Origin: Bacillus infantis
Lineage (GTDB): Bacteria; Bacillota; Bacilli; Bacillales; Cytobacillaceae
Direction: 5' to 3'
Length of the DNA stretch: 64,000 bases
Assembly (NCBI RefSeq): GCF_020171945.1
Contig: NZ_JAIVAP010000012.1
Location: 1-64,000, forward strand
The number at the start of each line of letters is the position of its first letter. The stretch's first letter is position 1. The translations under genes and the position numbers were made by a program. This document shows positions 7,801 through 15,248 of this stretch, one piece after another. The notes beneath the pieces were generated by a model. It was not told where the DNA came from. It was given only the letters and a program-made list of their open reading frames with translations, and made no database searches.

Positions 7801-8706
7801 ATGGAATCTAACAACGGTATTTTGCTAGAAAGCGGAACGAATGAACTTGAAATCGTCGAGTTTACAGTTGGCGGCAATAAGTTCGGAATAAACGTCATCA
7901 AGGTGAAGGAAATTATCAATCCTCTTCCTGTTGTGCAGATTCCCCGTTCGCACAAAAATGTAGAGGGAATCATTGAGCTGCGCGGAGAGGTTCTTCCAGT
8001 CATCAATGTAGCGGAGACTCTCGGGCTTGCCGCGGGCGGGAGTCCGGAAACCGATAAATATATTGTGGCAGAATTCAACCAGCAGAAGGTTGTATTCCAT
8101 GTCCGGAATGTTACCCAGATCCATCGGATATCATGGGATAAAATCGAGAAGCCGTCAGAGCTATATCAGGGAGCTGAGAGCCAGATCATCGGGGTCGTTA
8201 AGATAAATGGCGGCATGGTATTATTGCTCGACTTTGAAAGAATCGTAGTTGATATCAACCCTGAATCAGGAATCAATGTCCAAATGGTGCAAAAGCTTGG
8301 TGAAAGGGAGCGCAGCACCAAGAAGCTTATTGTTGCAGAAGATTCTCCCCTTCTCCGGAAGCTCCTGCACGATACCCTTGCGGAAGCAGGCTTTCAGTAC
8401 GTGGAATTCTTTGAAAACGGGCGGGATGTACTCGAATATCTTCAGAAGCTGGAAGAGGAAGGCAAGAATCTCAAAGAAGAAGTTCAGCTGGTCATAACGG
8501 ATATAGAGATGCCGCAGATGGACGGCCATCATTTGACGAAGCGGATTAAATCAAGCCAGTCCTTCGGGGAGCTGCCTGTCATTATCTTCTCCTCGCTGAT
8601 TACCGATGATCTGCGCCACAAAGGGCAAATGGTAGGGGCAGACGCCCAGGTGAGCAAGCCGGAAATTGCTGAGCTTGTATTATTGATCGATAAGCATGCA
8701 TTATGA
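7801..8706 (+). CDS. cheV: Chemotaxis coupling protein CheV (CheW + receiver)
   Basis: The 301-residue protein has a CheW-like domain at about 15-155 and a response-regulator receiver domain at about 172-300. The phosphoacceptor is Asp234 in VITDIEMPQMDGH, with the acidic pair in IVAEDSP upstream and KPEI containing the conserved lysine near the end. CheV couples chemoreceptors to CheA, and its phosphorylation by CheA~P mediates adaptation, notably to attractants such as asparagine in B. subtilis. It acts at the polar receptor arrays. The start has GGCAGGAG upstream. It is preceded by a sigma-D promoter and followed by a very strong terminator, so it is a single-gene unit away from the main che operon. 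Confidence 0.95.
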   Translation: MESNNGILLESGTNELEIVEFTVGGNKFGINVIKVKEIINPLPVVQIPRSHKNVEGIIELRGEVLPVINVAETLGLAAGGSPETDKYIVAEFNQQKVVFHVRNVTQIHRISWDKIEKPSELYQGAESQIIGVVKINGGMVLLLDFERIVVDINPESGINVQMVQKLGERERSTKKLIVAEDSPLLRKLLHDTLAEAGFQYVEFFENGRDVLEYLQKLEEEGKNLKEEVQLVITDIEMPQMDGHHLTKRIKSSQSFGELPVIIFSSLITDDLRHKGQMVGADAQVSKPEIAELVLLIDKHAL

Positions 8707-8710
8707 TGGC

Positions 8711-8748
8711 AAACAAAAAAAGACATCTGCGGATGTCTTTTTTTGTTT
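8711..8748 (+). terminator. Intrinsic terminator of cheV
   Basis: A 17-bp perfect stem AAACAAAAAAAGACATC/GATGTCTTTTTTTGTTT with a TGCG loop, immediately after the stop codon. Confidence 0.92.
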
Positions 8749-8788
8749 GCGCGGGAAGCGGCTCATTATAGTCTTTGATCCTCAAATA

Positions 8789-8960
8789 GGCGCTAGCCCC
8801 CTCGAGTCATAAGCCACGGCAGAATTAAAGGCAAAGAACGCCTTTTATTCTGCCGCGTCTTATGCTGGGCCCACAGGGTGTGGGTCATGCAGGCGTTGCC
8901 ACAGGATGTGGCGTATTTAGCCTGCGTTCCTTTATCTGGGCAAGCCGCCTCCGCTTTTCT
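8789..8960 (-). repeat. Structured intergenic repeat, long form (locus A, unit 1)
   Basis: This is the long form of the palindromic family found at five loci here. Read on the minus strand (the ykyB direction) it begins AGAAAAGCGGAGGCGGC. It then holds a hairpin GCAGGC...GCCTGC with an inner GCCAC-ATCCT-GTGGC, a second hairpin CCCAC-ACCCT-GTGGG, and a long inner stem of about 16 bp (CGGCAGAATTAAAGGC against its near complement). A 67-bp segment (8800-8866) is repeated without mismatch at 8986-9052. No open reading frame of interest lies inside it. It occupies the intergenic space between convergent cheV and ykyB. Confidence 0.85.
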
Positions 8961-8963
8961 ATC

Positions 8964-9085
8964 TGTCCAGCTCCGGCGGCTAGAGCCTCGAGTCATAAGC
9001 CACGGCAGAATTAAAGGCAAAGAACGCCTTTTATTCTGCCGCGTCTTATGCTTGTCGGCTCTGGGCAAGCCGCCTCCGCTTTTCT
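8964..9085 (-). repeat. Structured intergenic repeat, short form (locus A, unit 2), abutting the ykyB stop
   Basis: The short form keeps the termini TGTCCAGCTCC and CCGCTTTTCT and three nested stems: GGCGGCTAGAGCC against GGCTCT...AGCCGCC, CATAAG/CTTATG, and the inner CGGCAGAAT arm. It lacks the two small hairpins of the long form. Its CCGCTTTTCT end reaches the ykyB stop codon at 9085-9087, so as RNA it would begin directly after translation ends. Confidence 0.85.
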
Positions 9086-9549
9086 TAATAGCTTTCTCCC
9101 AGTTTCTTAAATACTGGTTTTTGGTATTTCTTCTGTTTATCATGCTGGTTTTCCGATTCTTCCTTTAGTCCTGTATAAGAAGAAAGGAGCTTTTTCGCTT
9201 GTCCGAGGGGAAGCCGGGTTTTAGGATTGCGCACAAAGGAATCAAGCTTCCCGAGATGGGGAAGGTCTTCAAAATCCTTTTTGGCAGGAGGGATGTGGAA
9301 GGTATAGCTTCCGCACTCCACCAGGACGTCTGATTGCTGCTGGCTGTATCTTGGGTTCCCGGAAAAGTGAAGGCCGATTTTACGGGCATCTCCGTTTTTG
9401 ATCAGCTTCAGGATTGCTTCATGCTTCAGTTTATATAAAAATTTAGGGTTTGTTGCTGTTTTCGCATGGCGGTTCACAGTGAAGATGGCTTGAGAGAGGT
9501 TTTCAACCGTTGGATGCAACCGGGGGGGCTGACTCTTGTCCGAATTCAA
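9085..9549 (-). CDS. ykyB: YkyB family protein
   Basis: The 154-residue soluble basic protein matches YkyB of Bacillus in length and sequence style (IFTVNRHAKTA, YKLKHEAI, IGLHFSGNPRYSQQQSDVLVECG, FHIPP). It sits next to cheV exactly as in B. subtilis. The function is unknown, and no catalytic motif is apparent. Its stop codon touches a copy of the intergenic repeat family. The upstream gene on the same strand is an MFS transporter, separated by about 160 nt containing a hairpin at 9640-9684. Confidence 0.85.
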   Translation of the reverse strand: MNSDKSQPPRLHPTVENLSQAIFTVNRHAKTATNPKFLYKLKHEAILKLIKNGDARKIGLHFSGNPRYSQQQSDVLVECGSYTFHIPPAKKDFEDLPHLGKLDSFVRNPKTRLPLGQAKKLLSSYTGLKEESENQHDKQKKYQKPVFKKLGESY

Positions 9550-9639
9550 TGTTTTGGCTCCTTTCTAATTGTTAAACATAATAGAAAACATTGTACCAGC
9601 TTTTTCCGCAGATTAAAAGTCATGTCTTCCATAAATCTG

Positions 9640-9684
9640 CCAGAGGAAGAGATATATTCATTATACCTCTTCCTTCTGGTTTTT
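9640..9684. terminator. Hairpin between ykyB and the MFS gene
   Basis: CCAGAGGAAGAG (9640-9651) pairs with CTCTTCCTTCTGG (9667-9679) around a 15-nt loop. On the plus strand it is followed by TTTTT; on the minus strand the T-tract is poor. It may terminate or stabilise the upstream padR-MFS message. Confidence 0.5.
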
Positions 9685-9710
9685 GGAAAGATTATGATAT
9701 ATCGTTTTTA

Positions 9711-10988
9711 TCAGAGTGATTGGCTGATTGCTTTCTCCGGAGCTGATGTTTTCAGCTTCCTCAGAACGTAAAGCAGCACTATGGCTCCCATAAGGCAGGT
9801 GGCGCTTCCGGCACCTGCCATAACATAAGATACCCCCCATAATTTGGCCAGAAGTGCTCCGGCAGCAGGGGCGATCAGCATGGAGAAGGTCTGCAGGCCC
9901 ATAGCTGCCGCTGATACCCTGCCCATCATATTCTGCGGTGTTTCGGACTGAAGCACATAACCATATGGCACGGCTTCTCCTGCTCCGAAGAAGCCGAGCA
10001 GGAAGGCGCCTGCAAGCCAGACAATTTGAGGGAAGTTAAGGATGCCGAAGCTGCCCAATCCGACCAGGATAATAAAAAGTCCGCTGAAGCATGCCGAAGC
10101 AGACATTAAATGGATCGGGCCTTTTTTCCAGAAAGTCCATTTCCCGAGTGCCAGTGATCCGGCAACACTCCCCAGGCCGACGGCACTGATCAGGAAGGTG
10201 AAACTTTCTTGCGTAAAGCCGAGATTTTTTGCAACAAAAATAAACAGTCCATCATATAGGAAAATGATGAAGAAAGCCACAGAAGACAAAAGGATGGAAA
10301 TTTTCAAGAGTCTTGTGTTGGCGATATGCTTAATGCCAGAGGCAAAATCTTTCCAATATCCTGCACCCTTTTCATTCCCGGTCTTTTCGGCCGCTTCCTC
10401 TTCTGCAGGCACTCCTTTAAATGCAGGGAGGGAGGCTAAAAAGAGAATGCTGACCAGGAAACCGGCCGCTTCAAAAATAAAGGGGCTCTTCGTTCCGAAT
10501 AGTGCCATCAGAAGGCCGCCAAGTGCTGGGCCGGCAATTTTCATGGTGTTCACTGACAGCTGGCTCAGTGTGACAGCCTCCGGCAGCTTATCTTCTGCCA
10601 CAATGGCACGGATCATGCTTTGCCTTGCCGGGTCATAAAGAGCAGCTGCAGTTCCTTTTAAAAAGACAAACAATAGCAGCACATACAGATTAGGCGACCA
10701 GAAAAGGCCTGCGACGAATAAAATTTTGCAGAACATACAAACCATCATCAAAGCTTTCTTAGGCAGCCTGTCAACAAACACACTTGCAAACGGACCGATC
10801 AGTACCCAGGGAACTCCAAGAGTGATGATAACGGCTGCAATGGCAGATTCGCCAAGCCCCCAGTAATAGACAACAATGACCTGCAATGCTACGAGATCGA
10901 GCCAATTACCTAAATCAGAAAAGATCTGCGCCCCGAAAAGGGAACGGAAGGCTTTATCTTTTAAAGGGGAGAAAATGCCGTTTTTCAT
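9711..10988 (-). CDS. MFS transporter (putative drug or solute exporter) paired with PadR
   Basis: The 425-residue protein has about 12 transmembrane segments. The N-terminal half has FRSLFGAQIFSDLGNWLDLVALQ and the loop 2-3 motif (VFVDRLPKKALM). YDPARQSMIRAIV is typical of the enterobactin-exporter/MFS_3 group. Its ATG directly follows the stop of the PadR gene (TAAATG), with GGAGGAAG inside the padR end, so the two are translationally coupled. This implies the transporter is controlled by its own PadR. It occupies the position of B. subtilis ykuC, also an MFS gene. Substrate unknown. Confidence 0.85.
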   Translation of the reverse strand: MKNGIFSPLKDKAFRSLFGAQIFSDLGNWLDLVALQVIVVYYWGLGESAIAAVIITLGVPWVLIGPFASVFVDRLPKKALMMVCMFCKILFVAGLFWSPNLYVLLLFVFLKGTAAALYDPARQSMIRAIVAEDKLPEAVTLSQLSVNTMKIAGPALGGLLMALFGTKSPFIFEAAGFLVSILFLASLPAFKGVPAEEEAAEKTGNEKGAGYWKDFASGIKHIANTRLLKISILLSSVAFFIIFLYDGLFIFVAKNLGFTQESFTFLISAVGLGSVAGSLALGKWTFWKKGPIHLMSASACFSGLFIILVGLGSFGILNFPQIVWLAGAFLLGFFGAGEAVPYGYVLQSETPQNMMGRVSAAAMGLQTFSMLIAPAAGALLAKLWGVSYVMAGAGSATCLMGAIVLLYVLRKLKTSAPEKAISQSL

Positions 10989-11600
10989 TTATTCTTCCTC
11001 CGATTTCAGTCCAAGCGAATCCCTGCGCCTGGCCAGCAATTTTTTCTCTGCACCGGTTGGGTCCTGGCCTTCCGGCAGTTCTCCGGCTTTTAATATCGAT
11101 ATGCTCTCGTCTATCCATCTCAGTTCTGTCTCCAGCCGCATCTCTGCATAGCGTATCGTCAGCATGCCTATACTGCTGATATAGGAAATTCCGTTCCTTG
11201 GCCATTCTTTCACAAAACCGAGGATATCTTCGGATTCGCGTCTTCTTTTTTCGAGATGGCTGATTAAATGGCGGGTATCCATATCCTTGTGCCAGGTGCT
11301 CATTTTCATGAACAGTTCATCTTTGATGGCCGGGTATGCAGGCGGGGTGCACAGCCACTCTTCAAACTCCTGCCAGCCTTTTTCCGTCAGTTCATACAGC
11401 TTTTTATTCCGTCCGTTTTCCTCTTTTTCCATTGAAAATACATAGCCCTCTTCCTCCAGCTTTTTCAGCTTCGGATAAATGCTTCCATAGCTCATGCCCC
11501 AATAAAGGCCGGCAGCTTTATGTTCAAATTCTGATTTAATATCATAGCCTGAGCTGGGCCAAAAGCTTAGAACTGCAAGTAAGCTGTGTTCAGTTGACAA
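10989..11600 (-). CDS. PadR family transcriptional regulator
   Basis: The 203-residue protein is a PadR-type winged helix at about 5-80 (GYDIKSEFEH, WGMSYGSIYPKLKKLEEEGYV, KLYELTEKGWQEFEEWL) plus a C-terminal helical dimerisation part (Vir_C subfamily). PadR proteins repress stress and drug-export genes and release DNA on binding ligand. The TTG at 11600 is preferred: GGAG lies 8 nt upstream, and the alternative ATG 21 nt earlier lies inside the promoter/operator region. It forms an operon with the MFS gene downstream. A 34-bp nested palindrome at 11625-11658 is the probable autoregulatory operator. Confidence 0.85.
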   Translation of the reverse strand: MSTEHSLLAVLSFWPSSGYDIKSEFEHKAAGLYWGMSYGSIYPKLKKLEEEGYVFSMEKEENGRNKKLYELTEKGWQEFEEWLCTPPAYPAIKDELFMKMSTWHKDMDTRHLISHLEKRRRESEDILGFVKEWPRNGISYISSIGMLTIRYAEMRLETELRWIDESISILKAGELPEGQDPTGAEKKLLARRRDSLGLKSEEE

Positions 11601-11624
11601 TAGAATCACTCCATATATCATATT

Positions 11625-11658
11625 GATGTATCATTTTGATATATCAATATGATACATC
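11625..11658. promoter_or_regulatory. Probable PadR operator (nested palindrome)
   Basis: The perfect 9-bp arms GATGTATCA (11625-11633) and TGATACATC (11650-11658) flank a second perfect palindrome TTGATATATCAA (11636-11647). The ATGT...ACAT layout matches the general PadR operator form. It lies immediately upstream of padR. Confidence 0.75.
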
Positions 11659-11773
11659 GAGCGGAAGAAAATCACAATAGGCATTCTATATTTTTTTGAT
11701 TTGCTTGATAATTTGCCAGGCTGAAAGGATAAATAGAAAAAATACGGGCAGCCAATATTCCCGATCAAAATGG

Positions 11774-11809
11774 AAAACCCCATCCTGCAATCTTAAGCAG
11801 AATGGGGTT
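11774..11809 (-). terminator. Intrinsic terminator of ykuD
   Basis: On the minus strand AACCCCAT and CTGC arms (with one bulge on each side) close an 8-nt loop and are followed by TTTTCCATTTTG, right after the ykuD stop codon. Confidence 0.75.
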
Positions 11810-11812
11810 CTT

Positions 11813-12325
11813 TCAATTTCTGATCATAACCCTTGTTCCATTTGGTACAATTCCGGCAAGTTCCAGCACATCCTGGTTATACATGCGCACACAGCCTTTG
11901 GAAACCTGCTTGCCGATGGAGGCGGGATTATTGGTTCCGTGTATTCCGTAGCCTGCTTTTGATAAAGAGAGCCACATGAGCCCAAAAGGCCCGCCAGGAT
12001 TGGGTTCGCGGTTAACGATTACATAATCGCCGGGCGGTGTTTGGGTAAGCATCCTGCCGATGCCGACAGGATAGCTTTTTTGCAGGATTCTATTTTTAAA
12101 GAGAGACAAGCGGCGGGAGGATAACGTAATGCTGATCGAATATGGAATTGAAGAAGGCTCAGGAAGTCCGGGAATCATCACTTTTTGCCCTTGATAAATA
12201 AGATTTGGATTGCTGATTTGCGGGTTTGCAGCCAATAACTGGGCAATCGGGCGGCGGTAGTCCATTGAGATGCCTGCCAGGGTTTCACCTTGCTTTACTG
12301 TATGGTAGATAAGCAGCCACTCCAT
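11813..12325 (-). CDS. ykuD: L,D-transpeptidase YkuD (LysM + YkuD domain)
   Basis: The 170-residue protein matches B. subtilis YkuD almost end to end: an N-terminal LysM module (about 6-52, VKQGETLAGIS to GQKVMIPG) and a YkuD catalytic domain with HGTNNPASIG and SKGCVRM, holding the active His and Cys. It makes 3-3 cross-links or otherwise exchanges peptides in peptidoglycan. Like its orthologue it has no obvious signal peptide. An in-frame stop directly precedes ATG 12325, yet no ribosome site precedes that codon. GGAG lies just inside the reading frame, so the true start is uncertain. It is downstream of ykuE with a hairpin between them. Confidence 0.88.
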   Translation of the reverse strand: MEWLLIYHTVKQGETLAGISMDYRRPIAQLLAANPQISNPNLIYQGQKVMIPGLPEPSSIPYSISITLSSRRLSLFKNRILQKSYPVGIGRMLTQTPPGDYVIVNREPNPGGPFGLMWLSLSKAGYGIHGTNNPASIGKQVSKGCVRMYNQDVLELAGIVPNGTRVMIRN

Positions 12326-12367
12326 TCACAGGGTTTATTACAGTATATGCTCCTGCAGCTGTATTTT

Positions 12368-12399
12368 TCCTCCTGAACAGAGCTGTCTGCTCAGGAGGA
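12368..12399 (-). promoter_or_regulatory. Hairpin at the ykuE-ykuD junction
   Basis: TCCTCCTGA and TCAGGAGGA form a perfect 9-bp stem. On the minus-strand mRNA one arm covers the ykuE stop codon and the other contains AGGAGGA, a full ribosome-binding sequence that would be masked. No T-tract follows, so it is not an ordinary terminator. Confidence 0.5.
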
Positions 12400-13257
12400 A
12401 TGGAAAGTAAAAAGCGTAAGCTCAGGTTTGGACAGGAATCTGAATGGAAGCCTCGTAGTGCCGAGCCCTCGATTAACATAAAGAGTCAAAGGGTTCTTTT
12501 CTCCGATTGTATAAAAGCCTTCATAATATTTTTGTCCATAAGGCGGGGTGACCAGTGCACCGAAAAACGGAATCTTAACCTGACCGCCGTGGCTGTGGCC
12601 GCTCAGCTGGAAGTGGAAGTAATTTTCATATGCCTTGTCCGCCAGGTCGGGAGCGTGTGACAGGAGGATGCTATAGTGTCCTTCCGGAATGCTTTCTGCC
12701 GTTCTTTTCAAATCAGGCCTTCCGAGCATGGCATCATCAACTCCGGCTATATAAATGCTGCTATCTCCAAGCTTTACCTGATGTGATTCATTGAGCAGGA
12801 GCTTAAAGCCGCTTTTTTCAATGATATTTTTATATATATCGGATCCGTATCCTCCATGGTCATGGTTGCCGTAGACAGCAAATTTGCCGAAAGGGGCATT
12901 CAGCTGCTTGAGGAGTGAGACAATCTGTTCTGCCTGCATAAATTTATTGGGCTCATCCATCAGGTCCCCGGTAAAAAGGATGATATCCGGCTCCAGACTG
13001 TTTATTTTGCCGGCGAGTTTTTCAAGCTGGCCGAGCGTGTACTGGAAGCCTATATGGGTGTCGCTGAACTGGACGGCCCTGAAATTATTGAAGGCTTGCG
13101 GGATGGTTGGATCTGTTATTCTATGAACAGCCGTTTCCAGTAACTTCGGTTCAATCTCACGTGCATAGTAATAGCTTCCAGAACCTGCCGCCAATGCTGT
13201 TAAAAGAGATCCGGCAGCTGTTTTCAAAAATGATCTTCGTGATATTTTTTTGGTCAT
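12391..13257 (-). CDS. ykuE: Tat-exported metallophosphoesterase YkuE
   Basis: The 288-residue protein begins with a twin-arginine signal (SRRSFLK at 6-12, then a hydrophobic stretch), as known for B. subtilis YkuE, a TatAyCy substrate attached to the cell wall. The calcineurin-like metal-binding motifs follow in order: D-T-H (FSDTHIGF, near 67), GDLMD (near 97), GNHDHGG (near 131) and GHSHGGQ (near 222). The family hydrolyses phosphomonoesters or diesters with two metal ions. It is upstream of ykuD on the same strand. The substrate is not established. Confidence 0.9.
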   Translation of the reverse strand: MTKKISRRSFLKTAAGSLLTALAAGSGSYYYAREIEPKLLETAVHRITDPTIPQAFNNFRAVQFSDTHIGFQYTLGQLEKLAGKINSLEPDIILFTGDLMDEPNKFMQAEQIVSLLKQLNAPFGKFAVYGNHDHGGYGSDIYKNIIEKSGFKLLLNESHQVKLGDSSIYIAGVDDAMLGRPDLKRTAESIPEGHYSILLSHAPDLADKAYENYFHFQLSGHSHGGQVKIPFFGALVTPPYGQKYYEGFYTIGEKNPLTLYVNRGLGTTRLPFRFLSKPELTLFTFHSS

Positions 13258-13458
13258 ATATCTACCAGCCTATCTATATATGAATATACGTATTTATACT
13301 ATCAGACAAGAGCAAGGAAAAGAAGGCGGCAATTCGCAGCATAGAGAAGAACAAGCTGACATTGAAGAAAATTATTGGTATTTAACCCAAATCTTTTTCT
13401 AATAATAATTTTATTTCAAAAAATATTAGAAAATTCTCTTAATGTGTTAAAATAGAAT

Positions 13459-13476
13459 AATGAACGACCATTCATT
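13459..13476. promoter_or_regulatory. Probable fatty-acid-regulon (FadR-like) operator upstream of fadH
   Basis: AATGAA-N6-TTCATT is a perfect 6-bp inverted repeat within ATGAACGACCATTCAT. It lies directly downstream of -10-like sequences (TAAAAT or TAGAAT at 13448-13458) and 16 nt before the fadH start. It resembles the TGAATGA/TCATTCA half-sites of the TetR-type FadR (YsiA) boxes in Bacillus, but with a shorter spacer. Confidence 0.55.
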
Positions 13477-13491
13477 TTAAGGGGGATTATA

Positions 13492-14253
13492 ATGGAAGGC
13501 AAAACAGTCATCGTGACCGGCGGTTCTAGCGGGATGGGTAAATATATGGCTAAAAGATTCTCGGAAGCAGGAGCTAATGTGATGATCACCGGCCGCAATA
13601 TGGAAAAGCTGGAGGAAGCTAAAAAGGAGATCGAAACGAAAGGAGCAGTGCTTCCTTTTCAAATGGACGTCAGGGAGCCTGAGCATGTTAAAGCGATGGC
13701 GCAAAAAGCACATGATACCTTTGGCAGCATTGATTTTCTTGTCAACAATGCTGCAGGAAACTTCATTTGCCCGGCAGAGAGCTTGAGTGCCAATGGGTGG
13801 AATTCCGTCATTAATATCGTGCTGAATGGAACATTCTACTGCAGCAGTGAAATCGGGAAGTATTGGATTGAAAAAGGCATTAAAGGAAGCATCATTAACA
13901 TGGTGGCTACTTATGCCTGGGATGCCGGACCGGGGGTGATCCACTCGGCGGCTGCTAAGGCAGGAGTCCTTTCCATGACAAGGACGCTCGCTGTTGAGTG
14001 GGGCAGGAAGTATGGCATCCGGGTTAACGCGATTGCACCCGGGCCCATAGAAAGGACTGGCGGTGCAGATAAGCTTTGGGAGTCAGAGGAAGCAGCAAGA
14101 AGAACCTTGAACAGTGTCCCTTTAGGGCGGCTTGGAAAGCCGGAGGAAATTGCCGAGCTTGCGTTTTTCCTTTTTTCTGAACATGCCGCCTATATTAATG
14201 GTGAATGCATTTCAATGGATGGAGGCCAATGGCTCAACCAGCATCCTTTCTGA
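13492..14253 (+). CDS. fadH: 2,4-dienoyl-CoA reductase FadH (YkuF), SDR family
   Basis: The 253-residue classical SDR has TGGSSGMGK at 9-17 and NNAAGNF at about 85-91, as in dienoyl-CoA reductases, which reduce double bonds of polyunsaturated acyl-CoAs for beta-oxidation using NADPH. In this enzyme group the usual Tyr is replaced. Here the region reads GPGVIHSAAAKAGV, retaining the Lys. The Shine-Dalgarno site AAGGGGG precedes the ATG. The FadR-like palindrome in its promoter supports fatty-acid control. It sits between ykuE and ykuI as in B. subtilis. A bidirectional terminator follows. Confidence 0.88.
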   Translation: MEGKTVIVTGGSSGMGKYMAKRFSEAGANVMITGRNMEKLEEAKKEIETKGAVLPFQMDVREPEHVKAMAQKAHDTFGSIDFLVNNAAGNFICPAESLSANGWNSVINIVLNGTFYCSSEIGKYWIEKGIKGSIINMVATYAWDAGPGVIHSAAAKAGVLSMTRTLAVEWGRKYGIRVNAIAPGPIERTGGADKLWESEEAARRTLNSVPLGRLGKPEEIAELAFFLFSEHAAYINGECISMDGGQWLNQHPF

Positions 14254-14262
14254 ATGTGCATG

Positions 14263-14296
14263 ACAACAGCGGCCAAACGGCCGCTGTTGTTTCTTA
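14263..14296. terminator. Bidirectional terminator between fadH and the C39-like gene
   Basis: A 12-bp perfect stem ACAACAGCGGCC/GGCCGCTGTTGT with an AAAC loop, T-rich on the plus side. Confidence 0.88.
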
Positions 14297-15052
14297 TTTA
14301 TAGCTTATTGCCCTTGATTTTAATGCAAGCCAGGAGGATTTAAATCTTTCTTTTTCGATGCGTACTTGCTTTTTTCCTGACAGCGGATCGTTAACGTAAA
14401 CAGCCTTACGGTCATAGCCAACAAGGGTTACTGCATGCAAATCAAGCGGAGTCTTGATTGTTTCTCCATTATGTGACCATGATTCCCATCTGTCAGGCAG
14501 CCTGTAATCACCTGTTGTCCAGACTACTGCAGGGTATCCTTTTCCTACATGGGAAAGGATGTCTTCAAAGGACTTCCCTGTCAGGTTCACTGTCCTGCCA
14601 GGAAGGTAATGAAGCGCCAGTTCAAAGATCGGTTTATCAAAGGCTGCATAGCCGGCTTGCTTTCCGGTCATGTCCCCGACAAACCCGTGTGCAGGATTTC
14701 CCCATTGAACAATATCCCTGTTTGATTTTATAATTGGATCAGGATCTTTTTTTATTTTGTGATAAAGGTCCATTTTATCAGCCTTGACTCCTGCGTATTG
14801 GAGCATCATGGCAAGGCTCGTCACTTCACAGCCATATTTCAGCTCAGGATTCTGCTTTATCAGCGGAACATCCAATATAACCTTCTCTCTGCCGGAAGCA
14901 GATCCAGGCTGGCCGGCAGTCTCCTTGCCTGCTGACCGGGTTGCTTGAATTTCACCCGCAGACTGGCTCCTTATTGCAGACTCCTGTTTATCGAAGTGGC
15001 TGCTGCAGCCCAGCAGCGGAAGCATCAAGATGATCATATACATATTTTTCAA
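14294..15052 (-). CDS. C39-family peptidase-like lipoprotein
   Basis: The 252-residue lipoprotein starts at TTG 15052, with GAAGGAAGGG 6 nt upstream, giving a short signal peptide and lipobox LLGC. After a low-complexity Ser/Gly/Gln linker (about 20-60) comes a C39_2 papain-like domain. YGCEVTSLAMMLQYAG carries the nucleophile Cys, and LHAVTLVGYD the active His, followed by VNDPLSG. Such proteins are membrane-anchored and presumed cysteine peptidases acting at the wall, but substrates are unknown. It is convergent with fadH and divergent from ykuI. Confidence 0.82.
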   Translation of the reverse strand: MKNMYMIILMLPLLGCSSHFDKQESAIRSQSAGEIQATRSAGKETAGQPGSASGREKVILDVPLIKQNPELKYGCEVTSLAMMLQYAGVKADKMDLYHKIKKDPDPIIKSNRDIVQWGNPAHGFVGDMTGKQAGYAAFDKPIFELALHYLPGRTVNLTGKSFEDILSHVGKGYPAVVWTTGDYRLPDRWESWSHNGETIKTPLDLHAVTLVGYDRKAVYVNDPLSGKKQVRIEKERFKSSWLALKSRAISYK

Positions 15053-15248
15053 GGCAGGCCCTTCCTTCTGTCCGGCGTTCCGAAAACAGGCCATGCCAGA
15101 TCAAGAAACGGCTCCAGTTTTTATTTTTATCAAAGCTGGCCATAGATATTCCGGCTGGTTTTCAATATGGTCCTATGCCTCTTGGGGGATGCTTTTTCCA
15201 TCCTGTTTGGCAGGCTCCAATAATATATATGAAAGGCGGGGAAAAGCG

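Noticed and set aside
8800-9052. Repeated 67-bp units considered as a CRISPR array
   Set aside because: Only two copies, strongly self-complementary, with repeat-family sequence rather than unique spacers between them, and no cas genes.
10042-10638. 198-codon plus-strand ORF opposite the MFS gene
   Set aside because: Antisense of a clear membrane transporter; low-complexity composition and no start signals.
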